NCBI GenBank assembly: GCA_963969395.1
Contig: OZ017799.1
Location: 9,612,501-9,676,500, forward strand
DNA length: 64,000 bases
Direction: 5' to 3'
Source of the DNA: Pseudoscleropodium purum
Taxonomy: Eukaryota; Streptophyta; Bryopsida; Hypnales; Brachytheciaceae
The position numbers were made by a program, and so were the translations under genes. Shown here one piece after another: positions 43,255 through 53,656 of the stretch. The first letter of the stretch is position 1. Every line of letters starts with the position of its first letter. The notes under the pieces are model-generated. The model was not told where the DNA came from, did not search any database, and saw only the letters and a program-made list of their open reading frames with translations.

Positions 43255-44127
43255 CTTGTAGTTATTCTCGTTGTAGACCGAGCCGTTGCCTCTGACCTTT
43301 GGCTCCAAACTATCGATCGCTAGGCATTTCAAAATGCTCCAAATGTTTCGACACGCAATTAATTGGTTGCCCCAAGTTGGTTGGGCATGATGTAGGTGGT
43401 TGATGAGATTGTAGAACTTTGAGATGTTTCGAAGTTTATTTGGGTCTTGAGTCTAGACAATTAAGGCATCCCAACTTTGGAGGTCGGCTTTCCGGTCTTC
43501 ATCGCATGCTTCATTCTGAAGTTGTTTTGAAGCCGTAATGCTATGCTGACCGTTGATAATCATAAATCGCATATTTTTAATGTCCTTCCATTTCTTTGGC
43601 TTTTCCTTCAAAAGCATTTTCCGATCATCAACTGGAGTGAGACACACTTTTTGGCGTTGACCTATTTCCACCATTTGAATAAGAACTCGCTTCATGTCAT
43701 TCACCATATTCTGTTGCAGTGTGCGAATGACGTATTCGTCGCTCGCTATAATACACTGTTCGATGTCGACTGTCACTGTAACCATGTCAAAGAGGAAGCA
43801 GTCCCTATGCTCCTTCCAAAAGTCTTTTTGGATTTTGCCAATTTCCTCAAAGTCTGGAATTGGACCTTTGAAGGCTGCTAACCCAACAGAGTTTGTAGTC
43901 AAACTTGAGCCTGAACTAGCTGCACCTTCTGTACCAACCATGAAACTCTTCCTTCTCTTTCGACTAGTTTCTGCTCCTACTGGTGCACCCCTCTTCTTTG
44001 GCTCAGATCTTGTGTTCCCTGGCTTTGCTCTACTTCCGGATGTTGTGGGAGCAGACGGCCGTAGTGATGCAAATCCAATTTTCTGCCTCCGTCCTTGTGT
44101 TGTTCTTCGACCCACTAAATGCTTCAT
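43255..44127 (-). pseudogene. First exon of the decayed minus-strand gene, with ParB-like motif
   Basis: Starts at the ATG at 44127 (MKHLVGRRTTQGRRQKIGF), with a basic, Ser/Thr/Pro-rich N-terminus including KKRG and SRKRRKS, probably nuclear. A helical region follows (IGKIQKDFWKEHRDCFLFDM, then NMVNDMKRVLIQMVEIGQRQ). At residues about 186-205 RFMIINGQHSITASKQLQ resembles the ParB/sulfiredoxin-type NGxHRxxAxxxL signature. A TAG at about 43452 probably replaces a Trp codon; the same frame goes on with KLRNISKFYNLINHLHHAQP and CRNIWSILKCLAIDSLEPKV to the donor ACAAG|GTAAGG at 43254. It joins the next exon in phase 0. The ParB-like call rests on one motif. Confidence 0.6.
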
Positions 44128-44199
44128 AAACAGTCTTCTAATATGATCAACTCTATATCACATCAATATATTGAGGTTCATATTCTAAATTTCTAGAAT

Positions 44200-45690
44200 T
44201 GTTTAGTTATCGGTGAGTTGACGATAACTTTGATGATAGAAAATAACATACAAAGTGATCATTTATATATTTCAGGCTAGCAATTACAATTGATTATTGT
44301 GAAATGAACACACCCTCAGATTTGAGTAAAAATTAACATTGACTCAACGATAACTTTGTATATATTTCACAAAAGTTGATTATTGTGAAATGAACGCACC
44401 TTTGGATTCTACCAAAAGTTATCATTGACTCAACGATAACTTTGCATATATTTCTCGATAGTTGATTATTGTGAAACGAATGCACCCTCGGATTTGAATA
44501 AAAGTTATCATTGACTCAACGATAACTTGGCATATATTTCACAAAAGTTGATTATTGTGAAATGAACGCATCTTCGGATTTGAATAAAAGTTATCGTTGA
44601 CTCAACGATAACTTTGCATATATTTCTTGACAATGGATTATTGTGAAATGAACGCACCTTTGGATTCTACCAAAAGTTATCGTTGACTCAATGATAACTT
44701 TGGATATAGTTCACAATAGTTGACTATTGTAAAATGAACGCACCTTTGAATTCTACTAAAAGTTATCGTTGACTCAACGATAACTTTGCATATATTTCTT
44801 GACAATGGATTATTGTGAAATGAACGCACCTTTGGAATCTACCAAAAGTTATCGTTGACTCAATGATAACTTTGGATATAGTTCACAATAGTTGACTATT
44901 GTAAAATGAACGCACCTTTGAATTCTACTAAAAGTTATCGTTGACTCAACGATAACTTTGCATATATTTCTTGACAATGGATTATTGTGAAATGAACGCA
45001 CCTTTGGATTCTACCAAAAGTTATCGTTGACTCAATGATAACTTTGGATATAGTTCACAATAGTTGACTATTGTAAAATGAACGCACCTTTGAATTCTAC
45101 TAAAAGTTATCGTTGACTCAACGATAACTTTGCATATATTTCTTGACAATGGATTATTGTGAAATGAACGCACCTTTGGAATCTACCAAAAGTTATCGTT
45201 GACTCAATGATAACTTTGGATATAGTTCACAATAGTTGACTATTGTAAAATGAACGCACCTTTGAATTCTACTAAAAGTTATCGTTGACTCAACGATAAC
45301 TTTGCATATATTTCTTGACAATGGATTATTGTGAAATGAACGCACCTTTGGAATCTACCAAAAGTTATCGTTGACTCAATGATAACTTTGGATATAGTTC
45401 ACAATAGTTGACTATTGTAAAATGAACGCACCTTTGAATTCTGCTAAAAGTTATCGTTGACTCAACGATAACTTTGCATATATTTCTTGACAATGGATTA
45501 TTGTGAAATGAACGCACCTTTGGATTCTACCAAAAGTTATCGTTGACTCAATGATAACTTTGGATATAGTTCACAACAGTTGATTATTGTGAAATGAACG
45601 CACCTTTGAATTCTACTAAAAGTTATCGTTGACTCAATGATAACTTTGCATATTTTTCACGACAGTTGATTATAACTAATACAAAGCAGT
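44200..45690. repeat. 86-bp satellite array with palindromic core (about 17 copies)
   Basis: Head-to-tail monomers with cores at 44596, 44682, 44768, 44854 and 44940 give an exact 86-bp period. Two monomer types alternate, so the regular part is a 172-bp dimer. Each monomer holds AAGTTATCGTTGACTCAACGATAACTT or a close variant, an inverted repeat around TTGACTCAA, and the shared stretch TGAACGCACCTTTG. The first copies (44203-44560) are more diverged than the central ones, as is usual at an array edge. TTGAC is a W-box core and TGACTCA a GCN4/bZIP core, so protein binding is possible but not shown. Confidence 0.92.
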
Positions 45691-45699
45691 ATACCTCGC

Positions 45700-46530
45700 G
45701 ATTATAACATTCAAAAACACAATGCACTTCCAGATGGACCTAACATGGGTTCTTTTCACACAAATTTTGCTTCAACAACATCTACATGGGGCTACATGAC
45801 CAAAGACTCTTTTCCGGTTGAGAAAATATGAGGAAGCGTATTTTGCAATTGGAACAATACAATGGACACCGCACTTCCTAACATGAATTCCTTTCATACT
45901 GATTTTGTTGGAGCGACATCCACATGGGGTTGCATGATCGAAGACTACAATGTGATCTACAAAAAATACGAAGTGTACTTCGCGCTTACAACAATGCAAA
46001 ATACACCACGCTTCCTCATGGACCCAACATAAAATCTGAATACTAATTTCTTAAGAGGAATATCTACAGGGGGTTGCATGACCAAAAACTACAATATTCT
46101 CCGCACAATAATTGAAAAGGGAATTTTGCAATTGCAACAACGCAAAAAACACTACGTTCTTCATACACTAAAAATGAATTCTTCCTATATCAATTTCATA
46201 AGAGCGGCATCTACATGGAGTTGCATGACGAAGGACTAAAATTTCCTCCGTAGAAAATATGAAGCGTACTCCAATTACAACAATGCAAAATACACTGCGC
46301 TCTCATGGACTCATCATAAATTCCGTTCATACCAATTTCTTAAGAGCAACATCTACATGGAGTTGCATGACCGAAAACTACAATTTTCTCCAAACAATAA
46401 TTGGAAGCATACTTCGCGATTACAACAATACAAAGACACCACCTTTCCTCATACACCCAACATGAATTCAAGACATACCAACTTCAAAATAGCAACATGT
46501 ATATAGGGTTGCATGACCGAAGATTGCATT
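45700..46530 (+). repeat. Six diverged ~150-bp tandem repeats in the arm
   Basis: The phrase AACATCTACATGGGGTTGCATGACC recurs with changes near 45777, 45929, 46062, 46206, 46351 and 46500, each with GCAAT(T)ACAACAATGCAAA-type sequence between. Matching arrays lie at 53844-54674 and, inverted, at 63026-63856. Short ORFs inside are products of the repeat. Confidence 0.75.
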
Positions 46531-48117
46531 TCTCTCGGCGGAAATGAGAAAAGCAGTTGTGACACTTGTGATTACAACATTGAAAACCTAAATGCGTCTC
46601 CTCACAGACCCAATATGGACTACTTCCACACCAATTTCTTAAGAGCAATGGCTACATGTATGCAAATGCTTCTATGTTTCAAAACAAACAACAACGGCAA
46701 CACATTGGTAATGCTACAACCTATTTGAGGATAATGGCACTTACTCGAAACTCATAACAACGTCCACGCTTGCCACTAAAACTGTCAAACTTGGGCCAGA
46801 AGATGTTGGAATACAATACGCCGCAGTCCGCAAGAGTACAAGAAAGCTCAACAAAGGAAAATGAACAAGTCAGCTACAGAAAGACTGATTAATTTTGATG
46901 TGAAATTGGCACAAAAGATGGAGGTTCCGGAGAAGGTAGACAGAGCTTCTAGAGAGTAGGCGTGGAAATACTTGAGCAAAATGTTCTGGATTTTTGTATT
47001 TCCCTCAAATTCCTCAACATCATTCCACATCGGCGTACAACTTCTCTGACATCACTTAACGCTTTGAGCAATGTCAGCACATTCCTTGTCAGGTTTACAC
47101 CATTGGAGTGCGGCGCCTTTAGTATGGAATCAACAACAGATTTGCCAACATTATAATGTTTATTAATAGTGTATATATTTATTCACATTCTTTGGATGAT
47201 ATTTGATGAATTTATGAAGGGCTGACATACCATGAAACAATACTTTCCAACAGCTACACACTTAAAGTAGGGGGCTCAAAAATCATTCATCTAAAGAAAA
47301 AGATGCATTTTCATTATTTTTGTTATTTTTGATATTTCGTTACAATATAACAAAATAACAAAATAACATAAATAACAAAATAACAATATGACAAAATTAA
47401 AAAATTAAAAAAACAGTATTACTCAAATAAATACTAAAAATTAAAAAAAATTTAATTTAAAATTTAAATTCAAATTCAAAATTTTAAAATTTATAATTAA
47501 CAATATAATAAAATAACAATGTAAAAAAATAACAATATAACAATATAACAATCATACTACTAAAATCATAACTCCCATTGTAATATTGCAAATGCTACCA
47601 TTAATACTAAGGACTACTGCTTGTTATGCTACGCATTCATTGTATCACATTGGTAAAATTATGATACATTTCAATAGAATGCATGATAATGATTTCAATA
47701 AGTCTTTAAAATAATTATTTTAAATTTTTGGTAAAAGTACTTTCAATTATGCATACGTAGATATCATATTTTTTCACAATGTGATATTTCAGAAATACAG
47801 TAGCAATTTGCATCACCTTTGTAATATCACTTATTACAAAGAGTGATATTATAGAAATAATATAATTGTTGCAATTAAGGTGATATTAAAGAAGATTTGT
47901 AGGGTGATATTATAGAGGTAGCAATTCCATTGCTTTTCTTGGCTTACATTTCTATGATTTTGTGCTTTTGTGAGTTTTGAGCTTTCATGATTTCCATTTT
48001 CAATTGCTATTATCAAATGATTTTGAGAAATTTATTCAATTCAAGCAATTTTGAATTTCACAACAATTAAGCTATTTACAAAGTTTTTGATATTTATAAG
48101 TTTTTCTTTTCAATTCT

Positions 48118-48417
48118 TCAATTTGAGGTGCCATTCTTTGTAAAAAATTGAGTCAAATTTCTAATGCATTCTAATATACGTGTATCCCTCATAGTATTCA
48201 CTATTGCATATATTTCATTCATCATTCCATAAATTCCTATTGTACATTTCAATACATGCTTATTTGTACAGGAAATTATACAAAGATTTTTGTAAATTTT
48301 AATTAAAGATTTATTGAATTTTTTTCGCATTTCAGGTGGAAAGTGAATACGCTCAGCGAGACGTAGTCGGAATTGAAACGGAGTGTTTTTTTCTTTGGAA
48401 AATGACGGTGCTTTCAT
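48118..48417 (-). CDS. 99-aa ORF in the inverted-repeat arm, unknown function
   Basis: The ORF starts MKAPSFSKEKNTPFQFRLRL, has IHFPPEMRKKFNKSLIKIYK and a Met/Ile/Leu-rich second half, and ends FFTKNGTSN. It is predicted mostly helical with a basic N-terminus and points outward from the centre. The same ORF occurs in each arm (52995-53294, 56262-56561 and 61139-61438), always outward. It matches no family I know and may be an exon or chance ORF. Confidence 0.3.
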   Translation of the reverse strand: MKAPSFSKEKNTPFQFRLRLAERIHFPPEMRKKFNKSLIKIYKNLCIISCTNKHVLKCTIGIYGMMNEIYAIVNTMRDTRILECIRNLTQFFTKNGTSN

Positions 48418-48871
48418 GAAAACACAAAGAGAACAAACAATTAGGCTGGCTCACTCAGCAAACTAATTAAATGAACCGGTAACTAAATTAATAAAATGAA
48501 ATATGGTGTTAAGGCAGGTACCCCAAAAATCGCCACTTTTATGAATTGTGTCTAGTTATTATTGTTAGACTAGTCAAATTTTCATATTTTCCTATTGGCA
48601 AGTGAAAGGAAGTTCTAGTGTACTAAAAAACATGACACTTGGATACCATATGCATAAGTTATGGAGGGTCAAAGTTCTTTTTGGTAGATGTTCTCAAATC
48701 ATTTATTCAACATATGTACATATTGATTTGGGATATGTACACAAAGAGATGGTGATGGTTTTAAGTAGGGTGCAATTTTGGGTGTACTCACCTTAGTTCT
48801 TTATATTGATGAAGTGTCCGGAATTTCCCAATCCTTAGAAGAAATCCTCTCTACAACCCACAATCACCAAC

Positions 48872-49678
48872 ATGGGTAAGTAACTCCACAATAGTTTGTC
48901 AAGGACTTGAGATTATAAATTCATTTTCAAGCTAATTATGTAATTATAAAGAGTGAATTATTATTGTTAGTAATTTTTTGAAAAGAAATAGGCTTTAGGC
49001 CTCACCTTGCCAAATATCATATTCATGGTCATGGATTGGTGGCAATCTTTGCACTCCAAGATGGCCTTGTTGGTTTAGAATACGTTCAAGCCGATACTTC
49101 GAGGAGAAACGTATCGATTGTTTGGATGGTTGAAAAGTGTTGGAGTGGGTTTAACTTCTGATGAACTCAATTACCTGCCCAAATCAATTCCTATTAATAG
49201 TACCAATTTCTTCATCACTAGAGAATGCTTCCTAGCTTTTAGAAGAGCAGGGTTTAATAATAGGGTCACACTGGAAGATGAAGAGCTTCAAGGTACATTC
49301 CCTTACATGTTTCACACTAGGTGTACTGCCTTTGTTACACAATATGAAAATGAGACTATCTTTGTTCATCAGGTGAAGTTTAGTAGGAAATTACAGGATC
49401 TTTGGGGCAACTGTACACTAACATATGAAGATTTCGTAAGTCATCATTTATTTAAGTCGAGTTTGATAAGAAGTGAAACTTTCAAGAATTTGGATATATC
49501 AACGGCAAAGCACTTAACAATGCGATTGAAGAAAATAATTGGCTCTGAAATGCCTATCCTTGAAAATTTCGATTGGAGACGGGAATGGTTGTATTTTCAT
49601 GCAGCTTCTACTCTTGACTACCTCAACAAAGACCTTGTGCTCCTCCAAGGTGATGGAGAAAACATTGCAGTGCGATAG
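48872..49678 (+). pseudogene. Central gene 1 of the inverted-repeat structure, copy A; unknown, frameshifted
   Basis: A start codon followed by a strong donor (ATGG|GTAAG, 48872-48876) lies in the arm. The matching acceptor (CTTTAG|GCC at 48998) lies four bases inside the unique centre. Coding-like sequence then reads PHLAKYHIHGHGLVAIFALQ and DGLVGLEYVQADTSRR, shifts frame near 49105, and continues GETYRLFGWLKSVGVGLTSD, NRVTLEDEELQGTFPYMFHT, FVHQVKFSRKLQDLWGNCTL and WLYFHAASTLDYLNKDLVLL to a stop at 49678. The phase of ATGG does not fit the first coding frame, so either splicing differs or the gene is damaged. I do not recognise the protein: no membrane segment, no known motif. Confidence 0.5.
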
Positions 49679-50631
49679 TATGTTCTTATTCCATCCTCAT
49701 TGTCATTGGGCTTAGCAGAAGGCCATGTTGAACAAAAGATGTAATGCTTCATATTGATGGAATTGAAAGTAGTTGAAAAAGCTGATCGATGTTGCTCTTT
49801 GGACCAATGCTTATTAGTATTTCCTTATATATCTCTGCTTTTATTTCAATTCCTTCATCACCGAATCAAATTCATGAAAGGGAACAAGATGCACATTCTC
49901 GTTTAGTATTGATTAGGCGACATTAAACTTGTTGTTGAGGCTAGGTAGTCAACACAAGGTCAACTGGGAGATTAGTTTTATAAAAAATCCATTTGGATGG
50001 CTATTATGGGAGATGTAAACTTTTTCAGGATTAAATGCAGGCTTTGCGGAGTATGTGCAGACTTTGTGTTCTTAATTGAATCTATGTATATTCAAATCTG
50101 TAGATTCAACTTTCTTTGGTATGTAATTATTGTTGGTGTGTGTTTATTATCAAATACAAGTTTCGTGTTCCATATAGAACATGCTTAGGTTAGATTACTT
50201 CTCAAGCAGTTCGATTGACTGGAACTGATGTCCTGTCCTTCGAGCGATGTAGTTCCCCTTGCTTGTAATGTAATGTGCTGGAATGTTGATTTTCTCCAAC
50301 CCTAAATTCAATGAGTAACAAAAAGGTGTTGATGTTTGAGGGAGATTCGAACACTTGGTTGCCTGCGGTTCCCTTGCTACACTCGTATCCTGTCGTTACG
50401 GTTGGGGGTGGGTTCTGATGTGATGACAGTGCACTCATTATGCAATTTGTAGATGCTTTAAGTCATCAGGATTGTGAAGGAAGCCTTTGAATTCACTTGC
50501 AACGGTCTCTAAACTCTGTTTCCAGTGGGAGTGGAGATAAAGTTTTCCACCAAGGATTGCGGAGTTCCAGACATTTAGTCAATGTAAAAAGCGAATGACA
50601 ATGCAATTACGTCGAGCTTATTATTTTCCAG

Positions 50632-50945
50632 GGCGGCTGTATCCAGCTTCAAAGGCAACTATTTTGTACCCTCGAAGATCGATTCAAGTGTTCAAACCGG
50701 CCGATTTCAACCATATTCTGAGGACGATAACGCACATGTTTAATTGTGGCAGTGAATTTCTAGCTCCTCCATATTTGATCTATAATGCTGAGCCCGATGG
50801 CAATCTTCTTCAAGTTGTTTGCAAAGGACGGGAGGGTTCGATCTGGAGTCTCATTGGGGGATTACAATTGCGAATTTTAAGAGAGAAAAAAATTTGGGCA
50901 CAATGGGAGATCCTGAACGTCAATTTTGATATTCCAACACTTTAG
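50632..50945 (+). CDS. Central ORF 2, copy A; unknown
   Basis: An open frame from 50595 contains a likely splice acceptor TTTTCCAG|GG at 50631. The following 104 codons read GRLYPASKATILYPRRSIQV, FKPADFNHILRTITHMFNCG, FLAPPYLIYNAEPDGNLLQV, REGSIWSLIGGLQLRILREK and end FDIPTL. Soluble, mixed alpha/beta composition. It may be a later exon of central gene 1, about 950 bp upstream. Not recognised. Confidence 0.45.
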
Positions 50946-50949
50946 TTCT

Positions 50950-52417
50950 GAATCGTTAATGCCTACCAGTCCTAGATTTTTGACCGTTATGTGCATATTT
51001 GTCACAATTTTTGGAGCTGGAATTGTGCCAATTTAATTAATGAAGTTCACCATTCCTTGTTATAACTTAAGAAATTTGTCCCTGTTTCTGGGTTTGTGCT
51101 TTCCACATTCTGATTGTAGCATCTGTTGTTGTCGATACCTTGTTGCGTTGTCAGTTGAATGACTGTACTTGTAAGTGCTTCTAAGTTATAGATTAGGTTA
51201 TAACTTTCCATCCCTGGAATTTATTGAGGAGGGTTAATCTGCGTCGTGAGTTCCTCACTGGACGATACAGATCGCTTCATCGCTAGGACCTACTTTGTTG
51301 TCAACCTCGAAAGGCTACTTGCAGGGCGGGTTTCTTCATAGGCTAAATTTTCACATCTGTAAAAATAGGCAACAGAAGGTATGCATAATTTTCTGGATTT
51401 TTTTTCCACAACACAAAATCACTAAGAATTTTTTAGTGGAAGATAGCCTTTCTTGCATACCGGTGATATAGACCTTCCTCTTTCCAACTAAGGGCTGGTT
51501 GCAAAATTCACCAAGGGTGTTTGCAATATTGATAGTCTTGTTAGCCAATTATAATGAGCCACAATTGCATTGGGAAATGTGCCATAATTAGTCATCACTT
51601 TTGTGTTCTACACAAAAAGAAAATAGCTTACATTCCTAGAATGAGGTGTTAGTTAGGGATGGGTTGCCTCCTACAACTTAACCCTAAAGTAAGCTTAACA
51701 TGAGATTTTCTTATTGTCAAATGACTCTTAGAAGCAATGCAAATATGTTAATTATTCCCTCAACATCTAAGGGTTCATGAATAGATACATCAACCTATAA
51801 TATGCAGAATGATTGGTTTCTTTTGTTGACATTATTGAATTTTTTTAAAAAAATTCTATATAAAGACATATGTGGAAAATGGAGAAAAAAAAATATTTTT
51901 CTTTTACAAAGTATGAATTTGTTATAATTTTTTTGAAGTTTGTTGCCCAATTAGCCCAAAACAATCCTTAGACGATCCCCAACCCCCCCCCAAAGTGTAT
52001 GTATAATGGTCATCTCACCACCTACAATAGTCACAATATTTTCTAACATGACCATGATATGAAAGAATAAAAAAGTTCCTTTCTTGTCACAAATTTATAC
52101 TAAAAAAATGGAAGTTCCTTCTATAGTTACTAATAATTCCTTCACCATCAATTAAGACATTGATTGTGGCCACTAATCCTAACTAATTAGCTCAAATCTC
52201 TATTATTGCACATTTTTTGTCAAGAGTTGATATAAGCCACTATGTTGTGTCATTTTTTGGGTTTCTACATTGGACGTTTTGTTTGTCACAGTTTCATTTA
52301 CCTTGCATCAAATTGTACAATGGAAAAGTGAGCTTGTGTGTGTGTATCCTTGAAAAATTCAACCTCTAATTTTTGTATCAAAGGAATTACTCTTATATAT
52401 TATTTTTATATTATATC
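50950..52417. other. Non-coding part of the centre, copy A
   Basis: No gene recognised. AT-rich, with a run of nine C at 51985-51993 and poly-A/T tracts. The stretch at 49680-50590 between the two central ORFs likewise has nothing recognisable. Confidence 0.4.
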
Positions 52418-53456
52418 AGCCTATTTCTTTTCAAAAAATTACTAACAATAATAATTCACTCTTTATAATTACATAATTAGCTTGAAAATGAATTTATAAT
52501 CTCAAGTCCTTGACAAACTATTGTGGAGTTACTTACCCATGTTGGTGATTGTGGGTTGTAGAGAGGATTTCTTCTAAGGATTGGGAAATTCCGGACACTT
52601 CATCAATATAAAGAACTAAGGTGAGTACACCCAAAATTGCACCCTACTTAAAACCATCACCATCTCTTTGTGTACATATCCCAAATCAATATGTACATAT
52701 GTTGAATAAATGATTTGAGAACATCTACCAAAAAGAACTTTGACCCTCCATAACTTATGCATATGGTATCCAAGTGTCATGTTTTTTAGTACACTAGAAC
52801 TTCCTTTCACTTGCCAATAGGAAAATATGAAAATTTGACTAGTCTAACAATAATAACTAGACACAATTCATAAAAGTGGCGATTTTTGGGGTACCTGCCT
52901 TAACACCATATTTCATTTTATTAATTTAGTTACCGGTTCATTTAATTAGTTTGCTGAGTGAGCCAGCCTAATTGTTTGTTCTCTTTGTGTTTTCATGAAA
53001 GCACCGTCATTTTCCAAAGAAAAAAACACTCCGTTTCAATTCCGACTACGTCTCGCTGAGCGTATTCACTTTCCACCTGAAATGCGAAAAAAATTCAATA
53101 AATCTTTAATTAAAATTTACAAAAATCTTTGTATAATTTCCTGTACAAATAAGCATGTATTGAAATGTACAATAGGAATTTATGGAATGATGAATGAAAT
53201 ATATGCAATAGTGAATACTATGAGGGATACACGTATATTAGAATGCATTAGAAATTTGACTCAATTTTTTACAAAGAATGGCACCTCAAATTGAAGAATT
53301 GAAAAGAAAAACTTATAAATATCAAAAACTTTGTAAATAGCTTAATTGTTGTGAAATTCAAAATTGCTTGAATTGAATAAATTTCTCAAAATCATTTGAT
53401 AATAGCAATTGAAAATGGAAATCATGAAAGCTCAAAACTCACAAAAGCACAAAATC
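52418..53456 (-). repeat. Right arm of the inverted repeat, copy A, cut by the N gap
   Basis: Reverse complement of 48994 leftward. It contains the outward 99-aa ORF at 52995-53294 and stops at ...GCACAAAATC, where the run of N begins. Copy B shows how it should continue (61601 onward). Confidence 0.88.
52995..53294 (+). CDS. 99-aa ORF in the right arm, copy A
   Basis: Identical product to the ORF at 48118-48417, on the opposite strand because the arms are inverted. Confidence 0.3.
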   Translation: MKAPSFSKEKNTPFQFRLRLAERIHFPPEMRKKFNKSLIKIYKNLCIISCTNKHVLKCTIGIYGMMNEIYAIVNTMRDTRILECIRNLTQFFTKNGTSN

Positions 53457-53656
53457 NNNNNNNNNNNNNNNNNNNNNNNNNNNNNNNNNNNNNNNNNNNN
53501 NNNNNNNNNNNNNNNNNNNNNNNNNNNNNNNNNNNNNNNNNNNNNNNNNNNNNNNNNNNNNNNNNNNNNNNNNNNNNNNNNNNNNNNNNNNNNNNNNNNN
53601 NNNNNNNNNNNNNNNNNNNNNNNNNNNNNNNNNNNNNNNNNNNNNNNNNNNNNNNN
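53457..53656. other. Assembly gap, 200 N
   Basis: Exactly 200 undetermined bases, a typical scaffold spacer. The flanks are the inner part of a right arm (left side) and the satellite end of a left arm (right side). The open frames reported across it are meaningless. Confidence 0.98.

Larger units (their letters stand above)
45556..48994 (+). repeat. Left arm of the large inverted repeat, copy A
   Basis: This arm is the reverse complement of the right arm of copy B (60562-64000) over at least 3,439 bp, with no difference seen in the parts I compared. From outside inward it holds the end of the 86-bp array, six diverged ~150-bp repeats, a minus-strand coding-like stretch at 46950-47160 (VREVVRRCGMMLRNLREIQK), an AT-rich (AACAAAAT)-type tract (47330-47560), repeated GTGATATTATAGA motifs (47780-47930), a 99-codon ORF, and a first-exon-like ATGG|GTAAG at 48872. 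Identity stops at 48994. Confidence 0.85.

Noticed and set aside
44596..45650. Regularly spaced repeat resembling a CRISPR array
   Set aside because: The repeats are 86-bp head-to-tail monomers without unique spacers, in a eukaryotic genome with no cas genes. It is a satellite.
45772..45999. 75-codon minus-strand ORF and neighbouring short ORFs (46259-46728)
   Set aside because: They fall in the diverged ~150-bp repeats and change frame from unit to unit.
50340..50405. B-box-like GTTCGAATC and possible A-box on the minus strand, a second SINE candidate
   Set aside because: Box spacing is short and there are no poly-A tail or flanking duplications. It could be chance.
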